Positions 39,197 through 47,141 of a stretch of DNA of 64,000 nucleotides are shown piece by piece. The translations under genes were made by a program, and so were the position numbers. The notes beneath the pieces are model-generated. The model saw only the letters and a list, made by a program, of their open reading frames with translations. It was not told the DNA's origin and did not search any database. Origin of the DNA: an uncultured Clostridia bacterium (lineage in GTDB: Bacteria; Bacillota; Clostridia; Christensenellales; Aristaeellaceae); NCBI GenBank assembly GCA_946413245.1, contig CAMKJS010000006.1, forward strand, positions 1-64,000, written 5' to 3'. How positions within the stretch are numbered: the stretch's first letter is position 1; the number at the start of each line of letters is the position of its first letter.

Positions 39197-39301
39197 TCAG
39201 CACAGTGTGCTGTTCGGCGAAGCCGAAAGGGAGTTGAGTCAGTTAGCGCGAAAGGGAGAGCAAGCCCCGCCCCAAGGGGCTTGAGCGACCATTGAGCGAA
39301 C
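39197..39301 (+). repeat. Composite structured intergenic element (head hairpins plus two-helix element E1)
   Basis: CAGCACAGTGTGCTG; TTCGGC-GAA-GCCGAA; GTTAGCGCGAAAGGGAGAGCAAGCCCC...GGGGCTTGAGCGACCATTGAGCGAAC. Confidence 0.75.
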
Positions 39302-39338
39302 GGATTAGAAATCGATGACCGCCTGCGGCGGAAATTTC
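39243..39338 (+). repeat. 96-bp direct repeat, copy 1
   Basis: TTAGCGCGAAAGGGAGAGCAAGCCCC...GCCTGCGGCGGAAATTTC, identical to 39422-39517, offset 179 bp. Confidence 0.95.
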
Positions 39339-39354
39339 ATCGAATTCTTACAGA

Positions 39355-39401
39355 GCCCGCAACGAGCAATCTGCACTGTGTGCAGTTGCGACTATGCGGG
39401 C
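39355..39401 (+). repeat. Two-helix intergenic element E2
   Basis: Outer GCCCGCA/TGCGGGC, inner GCAATCTGCAC-TGT-GTGCAGTTGC, internal loop ACGA/GACTA. Confidence 0.75.
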
Positions 39402-39421
39402 GACCGGATGACGATGCGTGA

Positions 39422-39517
39422 TTAGCGCGAAAGGGAGAGCAAGCCCCGCCCCAAGGGGCTTGAGCGACCATTGAGCGAACGGATTAGAAATCGATGACCG
39501 CCTGCGGCGGAAATTTC
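39422..39517 (+). repeat. 96-bp direct repeat, copy 2 (contains element E3)
   Basis: Identical over 96 nt to 39243-39338. Confidence 0.95.
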
Positions 39518-39531
39518 GTCAAAGGTTTATT

Positions 39532-39582
39532 CAACCGAAAGGGAGCAAGCTCCACAGTGAGGAGTTGCGACCATTGAGGTTG
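39532..39582 (+). repeat. Two-helix intergenic element E4
   Basis: Outer CAACC/GGTTG, inner GCAAGCTCC-ACAGTGA-GGAGTTGC, internal loop GAAAGGGA/GACCATTGA. Confidence 0.7.
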
Positions 39583-39595
39583 CGGAAAGAACCCA

Positions 39596-39611
39596 ATGGG
39601 CGGATGCCCAT
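39596..39611 (+). promoter_or_regulatory. Small hairpin immediately upstream of SBP ribosome-binding site
   Basis: ATGGGC-GGAT-GCCCAT followed by AAAAAATAAAGGAGG. Confidence 0.6.
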
Positions 39612-39636
39612 AAAAAATAAAGGAGGAACCTGAACC

Positions 39637-41265
39637 ATGAAGAAACTGCTTGCTATCCTGCTGGCGCTGAGCGTGATGCTGGGCATGACTGCCGCCGCGT
39701 CCGCCGACGTCCCTGCCGACTGGGCTCCTTTCGCGGAGAACGTGTCCATCACGATCCCGGTGTATGACCGCGGACAGGCCGGCGTGCCGAACGTGGAGGG
39801 CAACTACTGGACCAGGTGGATCCAGGAGAACTTCGGCGACAAGTACAACATCACCGTGAACTATGTCGCCATTCCGCGTTCCGAAGTCATGACCAAGTAC
39901 TCCATGCTGGCCGCGGCGGACGATCTGCCCACCGTCCTGATGGAATACGACTATCCGAAGGTCACCCAGTGGGCCGCCGACGGCTATCTGACCACCTTCA
40001 ATATGGAAGACTTCGCCGCTGTGGCGCCGACCTACTACAACCGCATGGTGGCGAACAACCAGCTGACCTACACCCAGATCAACGGCGAGACCTATTTCGC
40101 CGCTGCCTTCCGACCCTACTACGATACCACCTATACCTTCCAGACCTTCGTCCGCATGGACTGGCTGAAGCAGATCGGCTACGACCATATCCCGGTGACT
40201 ACGACTGAGTACAACGAAGCCATGCAGAAAATCAAGGACGCAGGCATCGCGAAGTACCCCGCCGGCGGCGCCATGGTGACCGGCGTCGGCTCCGACCAGA
40301 ACTACGCCTGGCGCACCTGGCCCCTGGACGAGAAAGAGTGGGCCATGTACGGCGACTACAACATTCCTTCCCTGGGCTGGGAACCCAACTATAAGTTCCT
40401 GAAGAACGAGAACTACAAGTACAACGCCGGGCTGACCAACCCCGAATACTACCTGACCGGCACCGAGGATGAGAAGACCAACTTCATCAACGGCGAAACC
40501 TATTCCTACGGCGGCTACATCTCCGCGAACATGGACTGGCTGACCGCCTTCTATGAAGCCAATCCCAATGCCGAACTGGCCATCGCGCCCGTGAGCACCG
40601 TCATCGATGAAAACTACGGTACCAATCCCGGATACCGCACGGACAACCCCTTCGGTATGATGGTGTGCTTCTCCAAGGACGCCACCCCGGATCAGCTGAA
40701 GGCTGCCTGGATGTACATGGAATGGCTGACCCAGGAGGACAACCTCTTCACCTTCCAGTGGGGCGTCGAGGGCGAAACCTACAAGTATGACGAGAACAAC
40801 CTGCCGGTATCCGTCAGCGACTACGACGGCGAATACAAGCTGGGCTTCAACAACAACAAGGACTACTGGTGCATTACCATCGAAGCCCGTCAGGCCGGAA
40901 CCATCGAGGACGTGATCAGCAACAACATGCCTCACGATCTGCCGCAGGACTTCACTCAGGACGTCATTGACTGGTATTACAGGAAGGTCGCCGTGCGCGA
41001 CGCCGGCTGGGCCATTGCCAACGCCCTGTTCTCCGTGAGCATGGAAGCCGAAGCCGAATACCAGACCACGCTGGTCGAGCTGTACAAGGAATACCGCGAC
41101 AAGCTGACCATGTGCGCTCCGGAAGAGTTTGACGAGCTTTACAAGCAGTATGCGCAGGAATTCCTGGACGCCGGATATCAGGAGATCATCGACGAGCGCG
41201 CCGCGGCCTGGGAGGCGGGCAACTCCACGCATCTGCTGAATCAGACGGCTGAGGAAATCAAATAA
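39637..41265 (+). CDS. Extracellular solute-binding protein (CUT1 family)
   Basis: Signal peptide MKKLLAILLALSVMLGMTAAASA|DV; follows two permeases; RBS AAAGGAGGAA. Confidence 0.9.
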   Translation: MKKLLAILLALSVMLGMTAAASADVPADWAPFAENVSITIPVYDRGQAGVPNVEGNYWTRWIQENFGDKYNITVNYVAIPRSEVMTKYSMLAAADDLPTVLMEYDYPKVTQWAADGYLTTFNMEDFAAVAPTYYNRMVANNQLTYTQINGETYFAAAFRPYYDTTYTFQTFVRMDWLKQIGYDHIPVTTTEYNEAMQKIKDAGIAKYPAGGAMVTGVGSDQNYAWRTWPLDEKEWAMYGDYNIPSLGWEPNYKFLKNENYKYNAGLTNPEYYLTGTEDEKTNFINGETYSYGGYISANMDWLTAFYEANPNAELAIAPVSTVIDENYGTNPGYRTDNPFGMMVCFSKDATPDQLKAAWMYMEWLTQEDNLFTFQWGVEGETYKYDENNLPVSVSDYDGEYKLGFNNNKDYWCITIEARQAGTIEDVISNNMPHDLPQDFTQDVIDWYYRKVAVRDAGWAIANALFSVSMEAEAEYQTTLVELYKEYRDKLTMCAPEEFDELYKQYAQEFLDAGYQEIIDERAAAWEAGNSTHLLNQTAEEIK

Positions 41266-41305
41266 TCTCCGCTGACAGGAGATACGGATTCCTGTTTGCC
41301 ATTCG

Positions 41306-41348
41306 CTCCCTTCACGGGACGGGAAACCGGCCCGTGAAGGGAGTTTTG
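41306..41348 (+). terminator. Intrinsic terminator after SBP
   Basis: CTCCCTTCACGGG ... CCCGTGAAGGGAG then TTTTG. Confidence 0.8.
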
Positions 41349-41419
41349 TGAAAACGGATCATCCGGGACTGGAACCCGGAATACGAATGACACCATATAG
41401 GAAAGGACGGCGTCCGGTT

Positions 41420-43588
41420 GTGAAAAGCATGGAGCAGGTTCGGCAGGGAGGCTTTACTCTGCCAGGGGAAGCCGGGTATGAGAAACTGACGCTGGAAATG
41501 GCGAAGCTGTGGGGCGCGGACGTGATCCGGGACAGCGACGGAACCAAACTGTCCCCGGAGATCACGGAGGCCGGGTATAAGATCTATTCCACGATCTGTA
41601 TCATCCGGGAGCATAACGCTTTCGCCGAAGCGCATCCGGAAGCGCAGCAGCAGTGCTTTCTCTGCTCCGACCCGCGGACCGCGGAAGGGGAGACCCTGAC
41701 GATCGATCCGCTGGAGGGCTATTTCACGGAACAGTTCGCCGTGAACGACGCGGAGGACGCGCTGCCGTACTGGCAGGTGTGGGACAGGACGGAAGGCAGG
41801 CCGCTGCCCGCGGAAAACTGGAGCTGGGACGGGGAGCGGATCACGGTGCGGGGCTGCGTGCCGTACCACCGGTACACGGCGTCCTTCCTGTGCTTCCGGA
41901 TCTGGGAAGAGATCAACATGTACAACCACACCACCAACCACTGGACCAGCGAGCACCTGCGCCAGCTGGACCCCCGGAATCCGGCGGCATGGGCGTATCT
42001 GCAGCAGTGGCTGAAGGACTGGTGCCGGGCGAATCCGCAGACGGACGTGGTACGGCTGACTTCCCTGTTCTACAATTTCGTATGGATTTTCGGCAGCGAT
42101 CCGCGCCGGCGCACCCGCTTTGTCGACTGGGCCAGCTATGACTTCACGGTGAGCCCCGCAGCCCTGCGGGATTTTGAGCGGGAATACGGTTATGCCCTGA
42201 CTGCCGAGGATTTCATTCACGGCGGAAAGCTGCAGGCGACCCACCGGCCGCCTACCCCCCACAAGCGGGATTACATGGATTTCATCCAGCGCTTTGTGGC
42301 GGAAAAGGCGAAGGCGCTGGTGGAGATCGTGCACGCGGCCGGGAAGCAGGCCTATGTGTTCTATGACGACAGCTGGGTGGGCATGGAGCCCTACGGGAAG
42401 TATTTCGCCTCCATCGGCTTTGACGGCCTGATCAAGTGCGTTTTTTCCGGGTTCGAGTGCCGGCTGTGCGCCGGGGCAAAGGTGCCGGTGCACGAGCTGC
42501 GGTTCCATCCGTACCTGTTCCCGGTGGGACTGGGCGGCCTGCCGACTTTCTCTCCGGGCGGACACCCGGAGAAGGACGCCTTCGATTACTGGCTGCACGT
42601 ACGCCGGGCTCTGGCCCGGCAGCCGGTGGACCGCATCGGCCTGGGCGGATACCTGCACCTGACCGTCGGGCAGGACGCTTTTAATGAAGCGATCCGGGAG
42701 ATGGCGGCGGATTTCCGGCGGCTGCGGGAGCTGCACAGCCACGGCGCGCCGGCAGGCCTCGGCATCCGCGTCGCGGTGCTGCACACCTGGGGCGCGCTGC
42801 GCTCCTGGACGCTGTCCGGCCATTTCCACGAGACGGACGGAAACGTGCTCATCCATATCAACGAGGCGCTGTCCGGCCTGCCGGTGGACGTGAAGTTCAT
42901 CGATTTTGAGGACGTCCGGAACGGCGCTCTGCGGGATACGGACGTGCTGATCAGCGCGGGCCGGCAGGGCGATGCCTGGAGCGGCGGAGACGCCTGGAAA
43001 TCCCCGGACGTCGTGACGGAGGTAACCCGCTTCGTATATGAGGGCGGCTGCCTGATCGGGGCCGGCGAGCCTTCCGCGGCGGAGGGCAGGGATACCCGCT
43101 TCGCGCTGGCGCATGTGCTGGGCGTGGATCAGGACCGGGGCGAATACGCCTGCCATATGCCCTGGAGCTTTGAAACGGAACAAAAAGCGCCTTTCCCGGT
43201 CTGCCGGGAAGCGCTGGGCGTGACGCCGGGTATCCGGCTGACGGATCCGGAAACCCGGGTGCTGGCAGCGGAACAGGAAGTTCCCGCCCTGACCCTGCAT
43301 TGCTTCGGGAAAGGGCAGGCTGTCTATCTGGGCGGCTTCGCCTACAGCCCCGCTGCTGCCCGCATGCTGCTGGAGATGCTGCTGTACCTGACGGGAAAGG
43401 ACGGCAGCGCCGCCGGTTTCTGCGCGGATCCCCGGGCGGAAGCCGCCTGGTTCCCGGCGGACGAAACCCTGGTGCTCTTCAACAACTGTGAAGAGACGCT
43501 GCGTACGTCGGTTGCTTTCCCCGGCGGAACCGCGGAAGCGGAGCTGCAGCCGCTGGAAACCCGGTTCCTGAAGCCGGCGGATGCCTGA
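41420..43588 (+). CDS. GH112 family galactoside phosphorylase (galactosyl-HexNAc or galactosyl-rhamnose phosphorylase)
   Basis: GGFTLPGEAGYEKLTLEMAKLWGADVIRDSDGTKLSPE start typical of GH112; VRLTSLFYNFVWIFG; start could be 41387, 41420 (GTG) or 41429. Confidence 0.9.
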   Translation: MKSMEQVRQGGFTLPGEAGYEKLTLEMAKLWGADVIRDSDGTKLSPEITEAGYKIYSTICIIREHNAFAEAHPEAQQQCFLCSDPRTAEGETLTIDPLEGYFTEQFAVNDAEDALPYWQVWDRTEGRPLPAENWSWDGERITVRGCVPYHRYTASFLCFRIWEEINMYNHTTNHWTSEHLRQLDPRNPAAWAYLQQWLKDWCRANPQTDVVRLTSLFYNFVWIFGSDPRRRTRFVDWASYDFTVSPAALRDFEREYGYALTAEDFIHGGKLQATHRPPTPHKRDYMDFIQRFVAEKAKALVEIVHAAGKQAYVFYDDSWVGMEPYGKYFASIGFDGLIKCVFSGFECRLCAGAKVPVHELRFHPYLFPVGLGGLPTFSPGGHPEKDAFDYWLHVRRALARQPVDRIGLGGYLHLTVGQDAFNEAIREMAADFRRLRELHSHGAPAGLGIRVAVLHTWGALRSWTLSGHFHETDGNVLIHINEALSGLPVDVKFIDFEDVRNGALRDTDVLISAGRQGDAWSGGDAWKSPDVVTEVTRFVYEGGCLIGAGEPSAAEGRDTRFALAHVLGVDQDRGEYACHMPWSFETEQKAPFPVCREALGVTPGIRLTDPETRVLAAEQEVPALTLHCFGKGQAVYLGGFAYSPAAARMLLEMLLYLTGKDGSAAGFCADPRAEAAWFPADETLVLFNNCEETLRTSVAFPGGTAEAELQPLETRFLKPADA

Positions 43589-43620
43589 TCGCGGCTTTCC
43601 GTTCCCCTGTCTTTCGGGCT

Positions 43621-43651
43621 GCCTCCTCTTTTCACGGGGGAGGCTTTTTTT
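43621..43651 (+). terminator. Intrinsic terminator after GH112 gene
   Basis: GCCTCC-loop-GGAGGC then TTTTTTT. Confidence 0.75.
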
Positions 43652-43832
43652 GCTGGTTTTATTCTGCTTTTTCCGGGGGAAATCCGGGCTCCGGCAGGAA
43701 AAGAGGAAGGAAAGGTGGAAATACACGTATCGCGAAGAGGCGGACGGGATACGATCCTGTGCGTTCGGATCAGAAGAGGACAGGCGGTGAGGCGGAACGA
43801 AGACGGCAGCGAAAAAGACGGACTGGGCGCCT

Positions 43833-44702
43833 ATGCTCTGCGTTTTTCTGGCGTCCGTCTGCTTCAGTACGGGCGGACTGTTCATCAAGATCGTTCCGTG
43901 GTCGGCGCTGGCTATCAACGGCGCCCGGAATCTGATCGGCTCCGCGGTGATCGGCCTGTATCTGCTTCTGACGCGCAGAAAGGTGATCTGGAACCGGAGA
44001 GTGCTGATCGGGGCTCTGTCCATGATCGGCGTGACCACCCTGTTCGCTGTTTCCAACAAGCTGACGACCGCCGCGAACGCGATCGTCCTGCAGTTTACGG
44101 CGCCGGTGTTCGTGATTCTGCTGATGGCCGTTCTGTACGGCCAGAAACCGGGCAAGGCGGATCTGGCCGCCTGCGCCGCCGTGCTGCTGGGGGTGGTGCT
44201 GTTCTTCGTGGACGGGATTCAGGCGGGGAACCTGGCCGGCAACGTGACGGCGGTTCTCTCGGGCGTCTGCTACGCCGGCGTCTTCATGATGAACACCGGG
44301 AAGGACGCGGACGCGGTTTCCTCCTGCTTCATCGGCCAGCTGGCGGCCGGCTTGCTTTTTACGCCTCTGTGTTTTCGGGAAACGGTTTTTTCGGCGCCGG
44401 TCCTGGCCGCGGTGGCAGCCCTGGGCGTGATTCAGGTCGGCGGGGCCTATATCCTGTTCTCCATCGGTATCCGCCGGACGCCGCCGGTGACGGCCAGCCT
44501 GATCGCCGGCATGGAGCCGATTCTGAATCCGCTGCTGGTGGCGGCGTTTTACGGGGAAGCGGTATCGCCCCTTTCCGTCGCGGGCTCCGTGATTGTGGTG
44601 GCTTCGATTCTGGTGTATAATGTATACATCGCGAAGACACAGGAGAGCAGGCAGGGGAACACCGCGGGGAACGAAAGCCGAAAGGAGGCGCCGGCCGGAT
44701 GA
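43833..44702 (+). CDS. EamA/DMT-family transporter
   Basis: 10-TM protein; GGLFIKIVPWSALAINGARNLIG; TASLIAGMEPILNPLLVAAFYGE. Confidence 0.88.
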   Translation: MLCVFLASVCFSTGGLFIKIVPWSALAINGARNLIGSAVIGLYLLLTRRKVIWNRRVLIGALSMIGVTTLFAVSNKLTTAANAIVLQFTAPVFVILLMAVLYGQKPGKADLAACAAVLLGVVLFFVDGIQAGNLAGNVTAVLSGVCYAGVFMMNTGKDADAVSSCFIGQLAAGLLFTPLCFRETVFSAPVLAAVAALGVIQVGGAYILFSIGIRRTPPVTASLIAGMEPILNPLLVAAFYGEAVSPLSVAGSVIVVASILVYNVYIAKTQESRQGNTAGNESRKEAPAG

Positions 44703-45466
44703 AAAAAAGAAGAATCAGCACGGTCAGCGTGCTGCATTATGTGCGCCTCGTATACCGCTCGGTGCTGCTGCTGCTTCTGCTGATCAGCTATATCCGCTTC
44801 CGTCTCGAAAACGGAATGGAGGTTACCCTGGAACTGGAGAACCGGCCGGCTATTCTGGTGGTCACCTGGGCGGTATTCGTGGTGGAGATGGTTATGCGCT
44901 TTTTTCCCTCCCGCTATGAAAGCCCCGGGTGCCAGAAGCAGTTTGCCCGGAACTATATCAAATCCGGCGAGGTGCAGATCGACATACCGGACAACAACGC
45001 GACGGTGCTGGTGGCCCTGATCTGGATCGTATTCAACGGAATCTTCGGTGCGCTGCACATGAACGGCGTTCTCGACGACGGGATCATGATTCTGCTGTGC
45101 GCGGTATACTCCGTCTGCGATATGATCTGCATTCTGTTTTTCTGTCCGTTCCAGAGCTGGTTTCTGAAAAACAAATGCTGCAGCGCCTGCCGGATTTACA
45201 ACTGGGACTATGCGATGATGTTCACGCCGCTGTTCTTTGTGCGCAAGGGATACACCTGGAGCCTGCTGGCCCTTTCCGTGGCGCTGCTGGTCCGCTGGGA
45301 AATCGTTTTTTACCGGCATCCGGAGCGCTTCTCCGAAAAAACGAACGAATATCTGCGGTGCGCGAACTGCACGGAGAAGCTCTGCGTCCATAAAAAACAG
45401 CTGCACGCTTTGTGGAAACACATCGAGGCCTATACGACCGAGCGGATCAGAAAGCTGAGAAAATAA
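44699..45466 (+). CDS. Uncharacterised multi-TM protein with paired Cys motifs
   Basis: About five hydrophobic segments; NKCCSACRIYNW and RCANCTEKLC motifs; ATGA overlap with transporter gene. Confidence 0.6.
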   Translation: MKKRRISTVSVLHYVRLVYRSVLLLLLLISYIRFRLENGMEVTLELENRPAILVVTWAVFVVEMVMRFFPSRYESPGCQKQFARNYIKSGEVQIDIPDNNATVLVALIWIVFNGIFGALHMNGVLDDGIMILLCAVYSVCDMICILFFCPFQSWFLKNKCCSACRIYNWDYAMMFTPLFFVRKGYTWSLLALSVALLVRWEIVFYRHPERFSEKTNEYLRCANCTEKLCVHKKQLHALWKHIEAYTTERIRKLRK

Positions 45467-45503
45467 AAAGCGATTCCCTCCGCGCCGCGGAGGGAATTGC
45501 TTT
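45467..45503. terminator. Bidirectional terminator
   Basis: AAAGCGATTCCCTCCGCG...CGGAGGGAATTGCTTT, A/T-runs on both sides. Confidence 0.8.
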
Positions 45504-45513
45504 GCATACGGGG

Positions 45514-45831
45514 TTATTCCATCAGGAACATTTGGCGGAGCTTCGGCTGGGCGCCGGTTTCGGGATCCATGACCAGCTCCAGCACGTCCTCCATATAATC
45601 GTTCCACTTGTCCACAATGGGGCTGCCGGCCTGGGTCTGCTCGGCGAAGGCGACGCCCTTTTCACACTCGTAATAGCCGAAGACGTCGCTCCCGTCGCTC
45701 CAGATCGAGTAGTTCCGGATGCCGGCCGCTTTCAGCAGCTCCAGCATTTCCGGCCAGATTTCGTCATGGCGGCGCTTGTACTCCGCCTGCATCCCGGGCT
45801 TGATCCGGCCTTTCCAGGCAAAACGTTCCAT
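45514..45831 (-). CDS. rhaM: L-rhamnose mutarotase
   Basis: MERFAWKGRIKPGMQAEYKRRHDEIWPEMLELLKAAGIRNYSIW; 105 aa. Confidence 0.93.
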   Translation of the reverse strand: MERFAWKGRIKPGMQAEYKRRHDEIWPEMLELLKAAGIRNYSIWSDGSDVFGYYECEKGVAFAEQTQAGSPIVDKWNDYMEDVLELVMDPETGAQPKLRQMFLME

Positions 45832-45835
45832 CCGT

Positions 45836-46882
45836 TCATTCTCCTTTCCGTTCTCTCATATCCGGTTCGCAGGGACCGCCGGATGCGCGGAAGACCATTT
45901 CCCAGCGCGCATCCTCCCGCTTGTTTTCGCCGCTGAGCAGCAGCTCCACGGCGCGGGCTCCCAGCTCCTGCTGATGCATGTCGATACTCGTCAGCGGCGG
46001 CAGAAGATAGGGAGCGCAGAAAATATTGTCACACCCGACGACGGAGAGATCCTCCGGCACGCGGAGACCGTGCCGCCGGGCGGAGGCCAGGCAGCCCATG
46101 GCGACCAGATCGTTCAGGGCGATGACGGCGGTGGGCCAGTACGCCGGCTGAAGCTGCTCCAGCATCCCGTCCAGCGCGTTTTCCCCGTCCGCCGGATTAC
46201 CGCCGCAGAACACGCGGTAGGAGGAGACGAAGGGAAGTTTCGCGTCCTGCAGGCCCTGGAGGTAGCCCACGTCCCGCCGCTTCTGATCCTGATCCGATTC
46301 CATCCCTCCGATCAGGGCGATGCGCTGATGCCCCAGGCCGATGAGCCAGGCCATGACGTGCCGGACGATTTCCGCCATATTATAGGAAATGGCCGGATAA
46401 TCCACCTCCGCGGGGACGCAGCCGATCAGCACGATGGGCATGAACGGACGCAGCTCCCGCAGGCTTTCCAGAAAGCGGGCGTTCTCCTCCTGAGGCATGT
46501 ATTCCACGCAGATGATGACCCCGTCCAGCCGGCGCTCCGCCAGGGCGAGGGCGGGATTCTCCGCCTGCCCGACGATGCTGCGCCAGGGGAACAGGTTGAC
46601 GCTGCAGCCCGCGGCCCGGGCGGCGTCGCTGGCGCCGGTGAAGATCATGGCGTAGTTCGGATTCAGCAGCTTCGGCAGCACGATGCCCAGGGTGTTGGTC
46701 TTTTTGCTGGTCATGCCCCGGGCGATGGAGCTGGGGCGGTAATTGTGCCGGGAAATGGCGGCGATAACCCGCTCCCGGGTGCGGGGAGACACGCCGGGTT
46801 CTTCCCGCAGCACGCGGGAAACCGTGGCGATGGACACGCCGGCTTCGGCGGCGATATCGTAGATGGTACTGTTGGCTGCCAT
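45836..46882 (-). CDS. LacI-family transcriptional regulator
   Basis: STIYDIAAEAGVSIATVSRVLREEPGVSPRTRERV HTH; periplasmic-binding-like effector domain. Confidence 0.95.
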   Translation of the reverse strand: MAANSTIYDIAAEAGVSIATVSRVLREEPGVSPRTRERVIAAISRHNYRPSSIARGMTSKKTNTLGIVLPKLLNPNYAMIFTGASDAARAAGCSVNLFPWRSIVGQAENPALALAERRLDGVIICVEYMPQEENARFLESLRELRPFMPIVLIGCVPAEVDYPAISYNMAEIVRHVMAWLIGLGHQRIALIGGMESDQDQKRRDVGYLQGLQDAKLPFVSSYRVFCGGNPADGENALDGMLEQLQPAYWPTAVIALNDLVAMGCLASARRHGLRVPEDLSVVGCDNIFCAPYLLPPLTSIDMHQQELGARAVELLLSGENKREDARWEMVFRASGGPCEPDMRERKGE

Positions 46883-47007
46883 GCGCGCCCTCCTTCCGCT
46901 AAAGGAATATGTTCATGCAAAGCCCGGTCCGGGGACCCTTTCGGTATTGTCTCAAAAACGCTGTCGGGAGCATTATAGCAGACAGGTAGAGGATGTTCAA
47001 GAGAAAA

Positions 47008-47021
47008 TGTAAGCGCTTCCA
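47008..47021. promoter_or_regulatory. LacI/CcpA-type operator (cre-like)
   Basis: TGTAAGCGCTTCCA, matches TGWAARCGYTWNCA. Confidence 0.7.
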
Positions 47022-47035
47022 AAATTTTTTTAAAG

Positions 47036-47047
47036 TTGTACGTACAA
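47036..47047. promoter_or_regulatory. Perfect palindromic operator candidate
   Basis: TTGTACGTACAA perfect 12-bp palindrome in divergent intergenic region. Confidence 0.6.
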
Positions 47048-47087
47048 TGTCAAAATTGAGACGGAATAAAATATTTTTTGCAAACTA

Positions 47088-47116
47088 TTGACAGTGTAAG
47101 AGGGGGTTTGTATAAT
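47088..47116 (+). promoter_or_regulatory. Perfect-consensus sigma-A promoter for GH105 operon
   Basis: TTGACA - 17 nt - TATAAT. Confidence 0.85.
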
Positions 47117-47129
47117 GTAAACGCTTACA
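47116..47129. promoter_or_regulatory. LacI/CcpA-type operator overlapping -10/+1
   Basis: TGTAAACGCTTACA, matches cre consensus. Confidence 0.75.
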
Positions 47130-47141
47130 AAAAGACAGGCG

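Noticed and set aside
39243-39301. Hammerhead or twister ribozyme (CGAAA and CAAGCCCC/GGGAG strings)
   Set aside because: No CTGATGA hammerhead core and the arrangement does not match the twister core; string similarity only.
39243-39517. CRISPR array
   Set aside because: Only two 96-bp copies with complex internal hairpins and a structured spacer, no cas genes; not CRISPR-like.
42450-42475. tRNA T-arm-like GGGTTCGAGT
   Set aside because: Lies inside the GH112 coding sequence and no cloverleaf can be built around it.
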